A DNA stretch of 64,000 bases from Microbacterium sp. MPKO10. GTDB taxonomy: Bacteria; Actinomycetota; Actinomycetes; Actinomycetales; Microbacteriaceae. A program made the position numbers and the translations under genes. The DNA is taken from contig NZ_JAPCHX010000004.1 of the NCBI RefSeq assembly GCF_026107415.2, positions 124,001 to 188,000 of the forward strand, read 5' to 3'. The notes under the pieces are model-generated. The model saw nothing but the letters and a program-made list of their open reading frames with translations. It was not told where the DNA came from and did no database searches. This document shows, in pieces, positions 16,060 to 25,439 of the stretch (position 1 is the first letter of the stretch; every line of letters starts with the position of its first letter).

Positions 16060-18848
16060 CAGCGGGTGATGACGCCATCATTCGCAATGCGCCAGGCCCG
16101 CCCGGGATGCGTGTGCAGATGGGGTGGACGAACACGTGAACGTGTGATCGCCCGGTACTCCCCCATGGAGCACGATTCGACGACGAGTGTCGCGCTAACC
16201 CGTAGTGCCGAGAGCAGCGTCCAATTGGCCTGCCAGGCATCGGGATCGGCGACAAGGACGGTCTGCCCGCCCGATGTGTGTGCGGCAGGTGGCGGTGTGC
16301 CGGACGCCACGGTGACGACCGTGGCGTCCGGATGCCGTTCGCGCAGGTTCGCCGCGGTCTGCTGGGGGCGTGCGCAGCAGACGAGGACGGTTTCGGTGGC
16401 CGAGATCTCGAGTGGCGGCACCTCGGACGGAGCGTCGTCACGCGGGATCCCGGGCGTCGCCGCGAGCTGAAGCGTCTTCTGATTCCAGACGGCACCGCCT
16501 GCCGGCCTGTCGTCCGCGTACGTCGCGCTGTCACCTCCGGCGAGAATGTGCTCTTGCCGGGAGGCGAGGCGCATCATGATTGTGCTGTCGAACAGTGCGG
16601 CGAGGCTGTTCATCCCTCGGCCGAGGCGCTGCGCTGTCGTGACGACCCAGACGCCGGCGCGCGGTCCCGTCCTGAGCACGCGGCTCAGCAGTGAGATCGC
16701 GTGATCGGCTTCGTCATCTCGCAGCCGTCCCAGCAGGGCATCGAGGTCGTCAATGATCAGAACCGTGCCCCGCCCCGCTGCGGCGGGCTGCGGTCGCTCC
16801 GACTGTTCGGCACGGTGCTCCAACTCGTCGAATGCTCGCTCCAGATCGTCAGAGAGCACGGAGACCTGCCACCGCTCTCCCGCCTGGCGCGCGAGGCTGC
16901 TCACGAGCGTCGACTTTCCCGTGCGCGATGCTCCGAGAACAAGCAGACTGCCCTCGGCATCCGGGCGCCACTCGGCGACGTCCTGACGCTGTTCGCGCGG
17001 CAGATCGGCCATGCCGAGCACGAAGGCGTCTGCTGAGCGAGGCAGATCGTCAAGCGAGATCTCGTCCGGGAGCGGATCAAGCCATGGCCGACGCGGTGTG
17101 GGAGACCCGGCATATTCACGGGCGACCCGGCGAATGTCGTCGGGTTGGACCCGGCCGATCTGGACCGTCTCCGGGTCACGATCCGGCACGACGACGATGC
17201 AGCGTCCCGGCGGGTCGATCGGAAGAGAGGCAGCCGCATCGACGCCGACGACGGCCGTGCTGTCTGTGCGGTTGTTGACTCTGAGACTCAATCGCAGAGT
17301 GCAGTTGGCCAGGAGCGAGTCTTTAACGACCCCGGTAGGACGCTGCGTGCAGAGGATGAGGTGCATACCGAGGGAACGTCCGCGTGCGGCGATGTCGACG
17401 AACAGCGCATGCAGCTCCGGAAAACCGTCCAGCATTGCCGCGAACTCGTCGACGATAATCACGAGCCGCCCGAGATCGTCGACGTGCGCCGCGTCGTGCA
17501 CACCGTGCTCACGGAGCGTCCGCTCACGGTAGGTGACCTCCGCTTTGAGACTCTCGAGTGCGCGCGTGGCCCCGAGTGGATCGAGGTCGGTGATCACGCC
17601 CACAACGTGCGGAAGCATCTGCAGCGGGGCGAATGTTGCACCACCCTTGAAATCGACGAGGAGCAGGGCGAGCTCGCGCGGGGTGTTGCGTGCTGCGAGC
17701 CCCAGCGCCCAGGCCGAGAGAAGTTCGCTCTTTCCGCTCCCCGTCGTGCCGCCGATCACGGCGTGCGGGCCGTGCTCCACTAAGTCGACGGAGACCTCGT
17801 CTCGGGCGCTCCTGCCGAGGACCACGTGTGTTCCCGCACCGGGCTCGGTGTGAGCAAGCTCCGACCACGCCACGGCGTGCGGCGGAATACCGTAGGCGGA
17901 GAGCACACCGGTCTCGGCGGCCAGCTCGGCCAGTCGCCTGGCGTACGCCTCTGCCGCAGCCTCGGTCACGGGGTGCGTGATCAGGTGCAGGGCCCCGGAT
18001 GGGTCATCGGCGCTCTGCCAGAGGGCCGTCGTCGCCGTCTCACACGTGATCAGCTCGGCACAGGCTGCGGGTGAGGACTCCACGTCTGTGGCGAGCGCGA
18101 TCGTGATATCTGCCGGCGTCGTCGCGAGTGCAGGATCCTCGACGATGCGGACTGTAAGATCGGCGTCTCCCGCTGGTGCCGTGTGTGGAAGGGTCAGAGC
18201 CCAGTCCCACCCGCTGTCGGGAAGTGAGACGATGCGGATCGTCCGCGGGTCAGCAGCATGGCAGAGCTGCAGGAGATACCCGCGGCACACGGCACGCGCC
18301 AGAGCGGTCGGCCCGAGCACAGCGATTCCTCGCGCGGCATCCGCTGTGCACGGAGCATCGCTGATGGTAGCGGCATCATGGCACAGCTCCTCGTTCTCGG
18401 GCGCGTCTGTCGCTCCGGTCAGCGCCAGCGTGCTGTGCTGGTCGCCGAGTCCCACGGCGACGACGCGGCGTCGCGAATCCGGAGCCCGCCATCTGGTCAT
18501 GCGTCCTGCGTCGTCCAGAACTTCCCGCGCGGTCGGCGTCTGCGTGAGCCGGGCAGCGCGTTCCGTCTCATGGAGCGACTCGATATCGTCGGAGAGCTCA
18601 CGGATGCTGTCGCGGTACGCGCGCGCCTCTTTGCGGCGAGTGCGACGCCCCGTGATGCGATTGTCCAACATCCCCGCGATGGCGATGACCGGGCCCAAGA
18701 TGGCGAACATGAGAACGTATGGCGACCGGGTGATTGCCCAGATGGCACCAGCGGCAATGACGGGTGCAATGCTCGCCATGAGCGGAAACGGGGCGCGCGT
18801 CGGCTCCCCCGGCGGCGCCGGAACCCGGATCTGTGCGTGCTGAGTCAT
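16050..18848 (-). CDS. FtsK/SpoIIIE-domain ATPase resembling type VII secretion EccC
   Basis: A 932-residue membrane-anchored ATPase. Two hydrophobic segments lie at about 24-60. The first FtsK/SpoIIIE domain has Walker A GGTTGSGKS at 366-374 and Walker B VIIVDE around 463-468; the second has Walker A GASRTGKST at 639-647 and Walker B VLIIDD at 696-701. The order of membrane anchor plus serial FtsK domains, and CTQRPTGVVKD and LRLSLRV, match EccC of type VII secretion rather than the DNA translocase FtsK. There is no WXG100, EccB/D/E or mycosin gene nearby. The C-terminal third is divergent, so a third ATPase domain is degenerate or missing. Confidence 0.82.
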   Translation of the reverse strand: MTQHAQIRVPAPPGEPTRAPFPLMASIAPVIAAGAIWAITRSPYVLMFAILGPVIAIAGMLDNRITGRRTRRKEARAYRDSIRELSDDIESLHETERAARLTQTPTAREVLDDAGRMTRWRAPDSRRRVVAVGLGDQHSTLALTGATDAPENEELCHDAATISDAPCTADAARGIAVLGPTALARAVCRGYLLQLCHAADPRTIRIVSLPDSGWDWALTLPHTAPAGDADLTVRIVEDPALATTPADITIALATDVESSPAACAELITCETATTALWQSADDPSGALHLITHPVTEAAAEAYARRLAELAAETGVLSAYGIPPHAVAWSELAHTEPGAGTHVVLGRSARDEVSVDLVEHGPHAVIGGTTGSGKSELLSAWALGLAARNTPRELALLLVDFKGGATFAPLQMLPHVVGVITDLDPLGATRALESLKAEVTYRERTLREHGVHDAAHVDDLGRLVIIVDEFAAMLDGFPELHALFVDIAARGRSLGMHLILCTQRPTGVVKDSLLANCTLRLSLRVNNRTDSTAVVGVDAAASLPIDPPGRCIVVVPDRDPETVQIGRVQPDDIRRVAREYAGSPTPRRPWLDPLPDEISLDDLPRSADAFVLGMADLPREQRQDVAEWRPDAEGSLLVLGASRTGKSTLVSSLARQAGERWQVSVLSDDLERAFDELEHRAEQSERPQPAAAGRGTVLIIDDLDALLGRLRDDEADHAISLLSRVLRTGPRAGVWVVTTAQRLGRGMNSLAALFDSTIMMRLASRQEHILAGGDSATYADDRPAGGAVWNQKTLQLAATPGIPRDDAPSEVPPLEISATETVLVCCARPQQTAANLRERHPDATVVTVASGTPPPAAHTSGGQTVLVADPDAWQANWTLLSALRVSATLVVESCSMGEYRAITRSRVRPPHLHTHPGRAWRIANDGVITRCQL

Positions 18849-18920
18849 GCGTCCAGAACATCAGACCCCGAACGAGGTGTGTGGGCTCAGCGCTGCATTG
18901 TGAGCGGGAGCGGCACTCCG

Positions 18921-19769
18921 TCAGGCTGTGGACGACGAGTCGTCGGCCGCCGAGTCGGCATCAGAATCAGCACCAGCATCCTCCTCGCGACCGCCGTCGG
19001 CATCGTCGACATCGACGATGAGTACTGTGACGTTGTCACGCCCGCCGTTCTCGACAGCTGCCTCCACCATGAGGTTCGCCGCGTCGAGGGGGTCGGGTCC
19101 GCGTTCGAGAAAGTGCAGGATGCCGTAATCGGTCAGCTCTTTGGTGAGGCCATCTGAGCAGATCACCCAGCGGGTGCCCTTTTCGATCGGCATCTGCAGG
19201 TAGTCAGGAACCGGGTCCTCGGTAAACCCGACGGCACGGGTGATGACATTGCCCTGGGGGTGATTTTCAGCGTCATCTGGGGAGATCGCTCCGATGGCGA
19301 TCAGCTCTTGAACGACTGAGTGATCGGTAGTGACCTGCGCGAGTTCTCCCTCACGTTCGACATAGACCCGTGAGTCCCCGATGTTGAAGACCGTCCAGAA
19401 TGGCTCGTCTTCGGTCGTGGTGACGGCGATGCCGGTCACCGTCGTTCCCGTCCCCACATCGATGTCGTCTTCGTCGGCGAGCGCGACGATGGCATCGCGG
19501 AGCGCCGCTTCGAGGCGGTCGTGAGTGATAGGTTCGCCGGATCGCGCAAGCTCGGCGAACTGGGTGACGACTGCCGCACTCGCCAGCTCGCCTGCCGCGT
19601 ACCCGCCCATGCCGTCAGCAACGGCGAAGAGCGGAAACTCGCCCATCACGGAGTCCTGATTGACGTCGCGCTTTCGGCCGACATGGGTGACGGCGCCCCA
19701 TGTGAGAAGGAGGCTCTCCCCGCGCACCGTCACGGCGTGAGAATCCGTGAACGTGGTGGCTTCAGACAC
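18921..19769 (-). CDS. PP2C-family serine/threonine protein phosphatase
   Basis: A 282-residue metal-dependent phosphatase, soluble, with no membrane segment. Motifs are HVGRKRDVNQDS, FAVADGMGGYAAGE, GTGTTVTG, NIGDSRVY, DHSVVQELIAIG, VICSDGLTKELTD and GGRDNVTVLIVD, a full metal-binding set. It ends in an acidic, probably disordered tail rich in Asp, Ala and Ser. The start is taken as GTG at 19769 (GAAGGG upstream); a longer frame reaches 19883. It sits just downstream of the DUF4192 gene and upstream of the EccC-like ATPase on the same strand. Substrates are unknown. Confidence 0.9.
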   Translation of the reverse strand: MSEATTFTDSHAVTVRGESLLLTWGAVTHVGRKRDVNQDSVMGEFPLFAVADGMGGYAAGELASAAVVTQFAELARSGEPITHDRLEAALRDAIVALADEDDIDVGTGTTVTGIAVTTTEDEPFWTVFNIGDSRVYVEREGELAQVTTDHSVVQELIAIGAISPDDAENHPQGNVITRAVGFTEDPVPDYLQMPIEKGTRWVICSDGLTKELTDYGILHFLERGPDPLDAANLMVEAAVENGGRDNVTVLIVDVDDADGGREEDAGADSDADSAADDSSSTA

Positions 19770-19866
19770 GTGCTGCCCTTCGGTCGCATCCGGACGCTCG
19801 GGATACGACGTCCTAGCGTGCCATAGTACCGGTTCAGGCTCTGCATTCGCGCCATCGAGTGCCGAG

Positions 19867-21063
19867 TCACGCCGCAGGATCAACCTGCGCGTCTTCTGGT
19901 GCGGAGTGTGCGTCGTTCAGCTCATTGGGGTCCGTGAAGGCCCAGTCTGGGATTGTTCCCGCGTCGAGCATCATGCCCAAGATGATTGCGAGACCATACG
20001 TGCCGTCGACCTCCAGGGCGTCGCGCTGCCATGCACCGGCGAAGGAGCCCAAGCCGAGTGCCCAATAACACCAGCTGATCAATGTGAGAACCGGGGCCCG
20101 GTCATCCGGGCGGGTGCGTGCGCATATGCTCTTGAGGAGCCGGATCGAACGGCGCAGTCGATCGGGGTCGGGGCGAACCTCGATTCGGCCGGCGAAGGCA
20201 TACATCCACGGGTCGTCCTCGCTGTCAGTGATGAACTGCTCGGGGGCGAAAACACGTCGCCAGAGGTGCGCCCCGGCTTCAGCACCCCACGCCCAGCTGT
20301 ATGCGATCACATCGCGAAGGGCCGGCTCGTCGATCAGTCGGGAGATGAGAGCGAGCTCGGCGTCAAGGACCGTGGCGCCCTCGTCGACATAGGACGCCAT
20401 TCCCGTGGCAAACTCGGGCCCGGCCAGCGCCGGCGTCGGCGTCGGCATCGGCATCGGCGCCTCCGGGCCTTCCAATGTCGGCTCGCCGGAGAATGGAATG
20501 CCCTCATCATCGTCGGATTGCCGTGCCAGGGCGGCGCTGGCTCGGGCGAAGGTCTCGCGCTCGACTGCGCTCACGGCGGGGAGACTCAGTTCGTCTGCCG
20601 CATCGAGAAGCCGTCTGCCGGGCAGCGACTCTGGCTCGGTCACCATCGTGCGATCGTGGCCGAGACACGAATCATCGAGATAGCCACCCCAGGCGTCCGC
20701 GGCGACGCACAGCATATCGACGACCTCCAGTCCGCACACTTCGATCTGCGACGAGAGCACGGCCGCGACATCTTCATGCGGGGCCCGCCCGCTCTCGCTG
20801 AACTGGCGCGAGGTGTAAATCACCGGCAGAACGCCGGTGATGCGAGGAATCCGGCACAGTCCGTCAAGAGCTTTGCCGACAGCAGCCGCACTGGTGCGGG
20901 GATTCGTAAACGCCCCGAGGTCGAGGCGCATGGCCCCGCAGGTGCCCTGGTCGCGAAACGCGACAAGGACGACGGAGTCGACGGGCTGAAAGCCTACGAG
21001 AGCCGGAACATACGACAGGAACTCATGAGGAGCAGAGAGGCTGATGCGTGAGGGTGTGTTCAT
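19867..21063 (-). CDS. DUF4192 family protein
   Basis: A 398-residue soluble protein of the actinobacterial DUF4192 family, recognised by SAPHEFLSYVPALVGFQP near the N-terminus followed by DSVVLVAFR. Mid-protein PMPMPTPTPALAGP is coded by tandem hexamers (20432-20458). No catalytic motif is evident to me and the family has no established function. The PP2C gene follows 97 bp later on the same strand. Confidence 0.8.
   Translation of the reverse strand: MNTPSRISLSAPHEFLSYVPALVGFQPVDSVVLVAFRDQGTCGAMRLDLGAFTNPRTSAAAVGKALDGLCRIPRITGVLPVIYTSRQFSESGRAPHEDVAAVLSSQIEVCGLEVVDMLCVAADAWGGYLDDSCLGHDRTMVTEPESLPGRRLLDAADELSLPAVSAVERETFARASAALARQSDDDEGIPFSGEPTLEGPEAPMPMPTPTPALAGPEFATGMASYVDEGATVLDAELALISRLIDEPALRDVIAYSWAWGAEAGAHLWRRVFAPEQFITDSEDDPWMYAFAGRIEVRPDPDRLRRSIRLLKSICARTRPDDRAPVLTLISWCYWALGLGSFAGAWQRDALEVDGTYGLAIILGMMLDAGTIPDWAFTDPNELNDAHSAPEDAQVDPAA
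20432..20458. repeat. Hexanucleotide repeat (GGCRTC) in the DUF4192 gene
   Basis: Two copies of GGCGTC then two of GGCATC and a partial copy, in frame in the minus-strand gene, coding alternating Pro-Met and Pro-Thr. Gain or loss of units would keep the reading frame. Confidence 0.75.
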
Positions 21064-21136
21064 GGCGTCAGTGTCGCCCGCTCACCCGCCACGGTGCCAC
21101 CGTCGTCACGTCGCGTGTGGACAGGCGGGCCCACCG

Positions 21137-23110
21137 TCACGTCTGTGGAGGGAGATTCCCAGCCAGGTCGACGGCGAGCGAATCGCCGCCCAGGTCCTCG
21201 TCGAGCGGGGCTTCAAACTGCGACCGGTACAGCGCCGCATACGCGCCATCGGCCTGCAGAAGCTGATCGTGATTTCCGCTCTCCACGATCTGACCGTTCT
21301 GCATCACAACGATCACATCCGCATCGCGGATTGTCGAGAGCCTGTGCGCGATCACGAAGCTCGTGCGGTCGGCCCGCAGCGCGGCCATTGCCTCCTGCAC
21401 AAGGACCTCTGTGCGCGTGTCCACGGAGCTTGTCGCCTCGTCGAGGATCAGGATGTCCGGCTTCGCGATGAAGGCGCGCGCGATCGTGAGAAGCTGCTTT
21501 TCACCCGCGCTCACGTTGTCAGCGTCGTCTCCGAGAACCGTGTCGTATCCGTCGGGAAGTGCGTGGACGAAGCGGTCGACGTACGCTGCCCTGGCAGCAT
21601 CCATGATCTCGTCGTCTGTGGCACCGGGCCGACCGTATGCGATGTTCTCTTTGATCGTCCCCTCGAACAGCCAGGTGTCCTGGAGGACCATCCCTGTGCG
21701 TGACCTGAGGCCGTCACGCGTCATCGTCGCGACATCGACGCCATCGAGCATGATCCGACCGTGAGTCGGCTCGTAGAACCGCATGATCAGGTTCACCAGC
21801 GTCGTCTTCCCCGCCCCGGTCGGACCGACGATCGCAATGGTGCTGCCCGGCTCGGCCACGAGCGAGAGGTGCTCGATGAGAGGGGCGTCCGGGCTGTAGT
21901 TGAACGAGACATCATCGAACTCAAGGCGCCCTCGCTCCGCCTCAGGAATGCCGGGACGCTCCGGGTCGGGGCTCTGCTCGTCGGCATCGAGAAGCTCGAA
22001 CACGCGCTCGGCCGACGCAACGCCCGATTGCAGCAGGTTCGCCATCGAACCAAGCTGCGCCAGGGGCTGCGTGAACTGCCGCGAATACTGGATGAACGCC
22101 TGAATGTCGCCCAGTGCGAGGCTTCCGCCCGAGACCATGAGCCCGCCGATGACGGCGATGACAACGTAGAGCAGGTTGCCGATGAACGTCATCGCGGGCA
22201 TGATGATGCCCGAAATGAACTGTGCGCCGAAGCTCGCCTTGTAAAGCTCATCGTTCTTCGTGCGGAACCGCTGCGAGACCTCACGCTGACGCCCGAACAC
22301 CTTCACAAGAGCGTGGCCGGTGTAGCCCTCTTCGATCTGCGCGTTGAGCTCACCTGTCGAGCGCCACTGAGCGACAAAGCGCTTCTGGCTTCGCTTCGCG
22401 ATCTGCGCCGTGACGACGACGCTGATCGGTACCATGACGAGCGCGACCACCGCGAGGAGCGGCGAGATGATGAGCATCATGGTCACGACGCCGATGACGG
22501 TGAGCAGGCTCGTGAGAATCTGGCTCATCGTCTGCTGAAGGCTCTGGGAGATGTTGTCGATGTCGTTCGTGACACGGCTGAGCAGTTCACCGCGCGGGAC
22601 ACTGTCGAAGTAGCGGAGCGGAAGAGCGTGGATCTTATGCTCGACGTCCTGCCGCATCCGGTACACCGTACGCTGGACGACCCCGTTCAGGATGAGCGCT
22701 TGAACCAGGGCGAACCCGAACGAGAACAGGTACACGGCGAGCGCGAGCAGCAGCGTTCCTCCCAACGCTCCGACGTCGATTCCCTCGCCAGGGGTGAGCG
22801 TCATGCTGGACATCATGTCGGCCTGCTGGTTCTGGCCGTTCTGCCTCAGCCCCTCGATCAACTGCGCCTTCGAGACGCCCTCGGGGATCTGCAGTGAGAT
22901 CGCGCCCTCGAACACGAGGGTCGTCGCGTTGCCGAGGATCTTCGGGCCGAGCACGTTGAGCCCGACACTGATGACGGTCAAGACAATCACGAGCGAGATG
23001 CGCAGGCGCTCTGGCCTCAACCGGCCGAGCAGCCGCTTGGCACTCGGGCCGAAGTTCATAGGTTTCTGCCCGGGAGCGAGACCCGGGCCGCCGCGCTTTT
23101 CGTCGCTCAT
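21137..23110 (-). CDS. ABC exporter half-transporter, catalytically complete subunit
   Basis: A 657-residue type IV ABC half-transporter: six membrane helices at about 35-370, then an ATPase. Walker A is GPTGAGKTT, the signature is VSAGEKQ instead of LSGGQ, Walker B is ILILDEATSSVD with the catalytic Glu, and the H loop is IAHRLSTI. The start ATG overlaps the stop of the partner gene by 4 nt; the open frame continues far upstream, but MSDEKRGG is the sensible start. With the partner it should form a heterodimeric multidrug exporter of the LmrCD/TM287-288 kind. Confidence 0.92.
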   Translation of the reverse strand: MSDEKRGGPGLAPGQKPMNFGPSAKRLLGRLRPERLRISLVIVLTVISVGLNVLGPKILGNATTLVFEGAISLQIPEGVSKAQLIEGLRQNGQNQQADMMSSMTLTPGEGIDVGALGGTLLLALAVYLFSFGFALVQALILNGVVQRTVYRMRQDVEHKIHALPLRYFDSVPRGELLSRVTNDIDNISQSLQQTMSQILTSLLTVIGVVTMMLIISPLLAVVALVMVPISVVVTAQIAKRSQKRFVAQWRSTGELNAQIEEGYTGHALVKVFGRQREVSQRFRTKNDELYKASFGAQFISGIIMPAMTFIGNLLYVVIAVIGGLMVSGGSLALGDIQAFIQYSRQFTQPLAQLGSMANLLQSGVASAERVFELLDADEQSPDPERPGIPEAERGRLEFDDVSFNYSPDAPLIEHLSLVAEPGSTIAIVGPTGAGKTTLVNLIMRFYEPTHGRIMLDGVDVATMTRDGLRSRTGMVLQDTWLFEGTIKENIAYGRPGATDDEIMDAARAAYVDRFVHALPDGYDTVLGDDADNVSAGEKQLLTIARAFIAKPDILILDEATSSVDTRTEVLVQEAMAALRADRTSFVIAHRLSTIRDADVIVVMQNGQIVESGNHDQLLQADGAYAALYRSQFEAPLDEDLGGDSLAVDLAGNLPPQT

Positions 23111-24852
23111 GCTGCGTCCTCCACGGTGAGCTGGGATTCGACGATCTCCCGGTAGGTCTCGTTGGATTCCAGGAGCTGATCGTGAGTGCCGATCCCGACG
23201 ATGCTGCCCTTGTCGAGGACGACAATCTGATCGGCACCCGTGATGGTCGAGACGCGCTGGGCGACGACGATCTGGGTCGTCGTTCCCGCGTCTCGCCTGA
23301 GAGCACGACGCAGGCGGGCGTCCGTCGACACGTCGAGGGCGGAGAACGAGTCGTCGAAGACGAGGATGTCTGGACGCTTCACGAGCGCGCGAGCGATGGC
23401 GAGTCGCTGGCGCTGACCGCCGGAGACGTTCGTTCCGCCTTGTGCGATGGGGGAATCGAGCCCATCGGGCAGCGCGTCGACGAAGTCGCGGGCCTGCGCT
23501 GTCGTGAGTGCCCGCCACAGATCATCGTCGCTGGCTTCGGGGTGCCCGTAGCGGAGGTTCGAGGCGATCGTGCCGCTGAACAGATACGGTTTCTGCGGCA
23601 CGAGTCCGATCGATGCCCAGAGCGTATCCGGATCGAGGTCTCTGACATCGACGCCGCCGACGCGCACGCTTCCGCTGGTTGCGTCGAAGAGCCGCGGAAG
23701 CAGTCCGACGAACGTCGTCTTGCCCGCTCCTGTCGAACCGATCACCGCCGTCATTGTTCCGGGTTCGACGGTGAACGAGATGTCGTCGAGCACGGGCTGC
23801 TCTGCCCCGGGATAGGCGAATGACACGTTCTGCAGGCTGATGTGCCCCGGTGCCGGCAGGTGTGTCTCACCGGCATCCGGAAACTCGACGCTCGGGTCGG
23901 TGTCGAGGACGTCGCCGATGCGCTCGGCACACACAGCCGCACGCGGAAGCATCATGAACATGAATGTGGACATCATGACGGCCATGAGAATCTGCATGAG
24001 GTACTGCAGGAACGCCATGACGGTCCCGACCTGAATGTCGCCGTCCTGCACACGGAAGGCACCGAACCAGATCACGGCGACGCTGGAGACGTTGAGGACG
24101 AGCATGACGACGGGGAACATCATCGCCATGTACCGGCCTGCGCGCAATGCGGTGTCTGTGACGTTCTCATTTGCGACGTTGAATCGCGAACGCTCGGTCG
24201 CCTCACGCACGAACGCGCGAATGACACGGATGCCGGTGAGCTGCTCTCTCAGCACCTGGTTGACCGCATCGATGCGGCGCTGCATCGCGCGGAACAGCGG
24301 GACCATCCTCGAGATGACGAAGAGCACGAACACGAGGAGGACGGGGATTGACACAGCCATGAGCCACGACAGCTGAACGTCCTGCTGCAGGGCCATGATG
24401 ACTCCACCGATCGCCAGGATCGGCGCCATGACCATGAGCGTGCAGCTCATCAGCACGAGCATCTGCACCTGCTGCACATCGTTCGTGGTGCGCGTGATGA
24501 GTGAGGGTGCGCTGAAGTGCGCGACCTCGCGCTCGGAGAACGCTGCTACCTTGTCGAACACAGCGGTTCGCACGTCACGCCCCAGCGCCATCGCTGCCTT
24601 CGCGCCGAAGTATACGGCGACGATGGAGCAGATCACCTGACCAAACGAGATCCCCAGCATGAGCATCCCGACACGGATGATGTACCCCGTGTCCCCCGTG
24701 GCGACACCCTTGTCGATGATGTCGGCGTTGAGCGTGGGCAGATACAGCGAAGCGACGGCCTGTGCGAACTGGAAGACGACGACGCCGATCAACAGCGGAA
24801 CATGAGGCTTCAGGTAGACCTTCAGCAGGCTCGCGAGCATCCCAGCCTTCAT
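23107..24852 (-). CDS. ABC exporter half-transporter, partner with degenerate ATP site
   Basis: A 581-residue half-transporter: six membrane helices to about residue 300, then an ATPase with Walker A GSTGAGKTT and signature NVSGGQRQRLAIARAL. Walker B reads ILVFDDSFSALD, so the catalytic Glu is replaced by Asp, and the H-loop position reads VAQRVSTI, with Gln for His. Such a degenerate site is the rule for one half of heterodimeric exporters. Overlaps TetR upstream and its partner downstream by 4 nt each, so the three genes are one operon. Confidence 0.92.
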   Translation of the reverse strand: MKAGMLASLLKVYLKPHVPLLIGVVVFQFAQAVASLYLPTLNADIIDKGVATGDTGYIIRVGMLMLGISFGQVICSIVAVYFGAKAAMALGRDVRTAVFDKVAAFSEREVAHFSAPSLITRTTNDVQQVQMLVLMSCTLMVMAPILAIGGVIMALQQDVQLSWLMAVSIPVLLVFVLFVISRMVPLFRAMQRRIDAVNQVLREQLTGIRVIRAFVREATERSRFNVANENVTDTALRAGRYMAMMFPVVMLVLNVSSVAVIWFGAFRVQDGDIQVGTVMAFLQYLMQILMAVMMSTFMFMMLPRAAVCAERIGDVLDTDPSVEFPDAGETHLPAPGHISLQNVSFAYPGAEQPVLDDISFTVEPGTMTAVIGSTGAGKTTFVGLLPRLFDATSGSVRVGGVDVRDLDPDTLWASIGLVPQKPYLFSGTIASNLRYGHPEASDDDLWRALTTAQARDFVDALPDGLDSPIAQGGTNVSGGQRQRLAIARALVKRPDILVFDDSFSALDVSTDARLRRALRRDAGTTTQIVVAQRVSTITGADQIVVLDKGSIVGIGTHDQLLESNETYREIVESQLTVEDAA

Positions 24853-25430
24853 GATTGCCCTCCCGGCCGCCGGGTGACACCGTACAGCAGCACCCGCGTG
24901 AGCTCGTCGTCGTCGAAATCCGCTTCGCAGTTGAACGCGGGAATCGACGCGGCGAACGCCAGCATCCTGGCCATCTGCCCCACCCGTTCAGGCGGCATTG
25001 TCAGATCGTCGGCGTCGGGCGCGAGGATCTCGCCAACGAGCTCGGCGAAGACGCGCCGCTGCTCCTTCTGGGGTGCGCTCCGCGGGTCGCCCACGAGTCC
25101 TGCGAGGCGCACCACTCCGGTGAAGCGCTCGCGAAGCGCTGTCACGATGTCGCGCACCTTGCTCTCAAGCGGCTGATCACGTGGGATGTGTCGGAGACGC
25201 TCGCGAAAGGCCTCCGGCTCGAAATACTTGTCGACAGCGGCGCGGACGATGCTGTCTTTGTCATCGAAGGCGCGAAACAGCGTGCCCTCGGCCACGCCTG
25301 CCGCCTCGGCGATCTGCCTGGAGGTCACCGTGGGTCCGTGCTCGAAGATCAGCGGGATGACGGCATTAAGAATCGCCTCGCGTCGCTGGTCCGGCGCCAT
25401 CGGGCGCGCACGTCTCGTCTCTGTGGTCAC
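24849..25430 (-). CDS. TetR-family repressor of the ABC exporter operon
   Basis: A 193-residue regulator. The N-terminal helix-turn-helix covers about 15-60 (REAILNAVIPLIFEHG, TVTSRQIAEAAGVAEGTLFR), followed by a helical ligand domain with no family I can name. GTG start at 25430. First gene of a three-gene operon with the ABC exporter. The perfect palindrome 25445-25462, 15 bp upstream, is the obvious operator, so autoregulation released by the exporter's substrate is likely (inference). Confidence 0.9.
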   Translation of the reverse strand: MTTETRRARPMAPDQRREAILNAVIPLIFEHGPTVTSRQIAEAAGVAEGTLFRAFDDKDSIVRAAVDKYFEPEAFRERLRHIPRDQPLESKVRDIVTALRERFTGVVRLAGLVGDPRSAPQKEQRRVFAELVGEILAPDADDLTMPPERVGQMARMLAFAASIPAFNCEADFDDDELTRVLLYGVTRRPGGQS

Positions 25431-25439
25431 CCGTCGACA

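Noticed and set aside
19747-21051. Plus-strand 434-codon frame
   Set aside because: It lies opposite the DUF4192 and PP2C genes, has no recognisable domain and no ribosome site; a shadow frame of GC-rich DNA.
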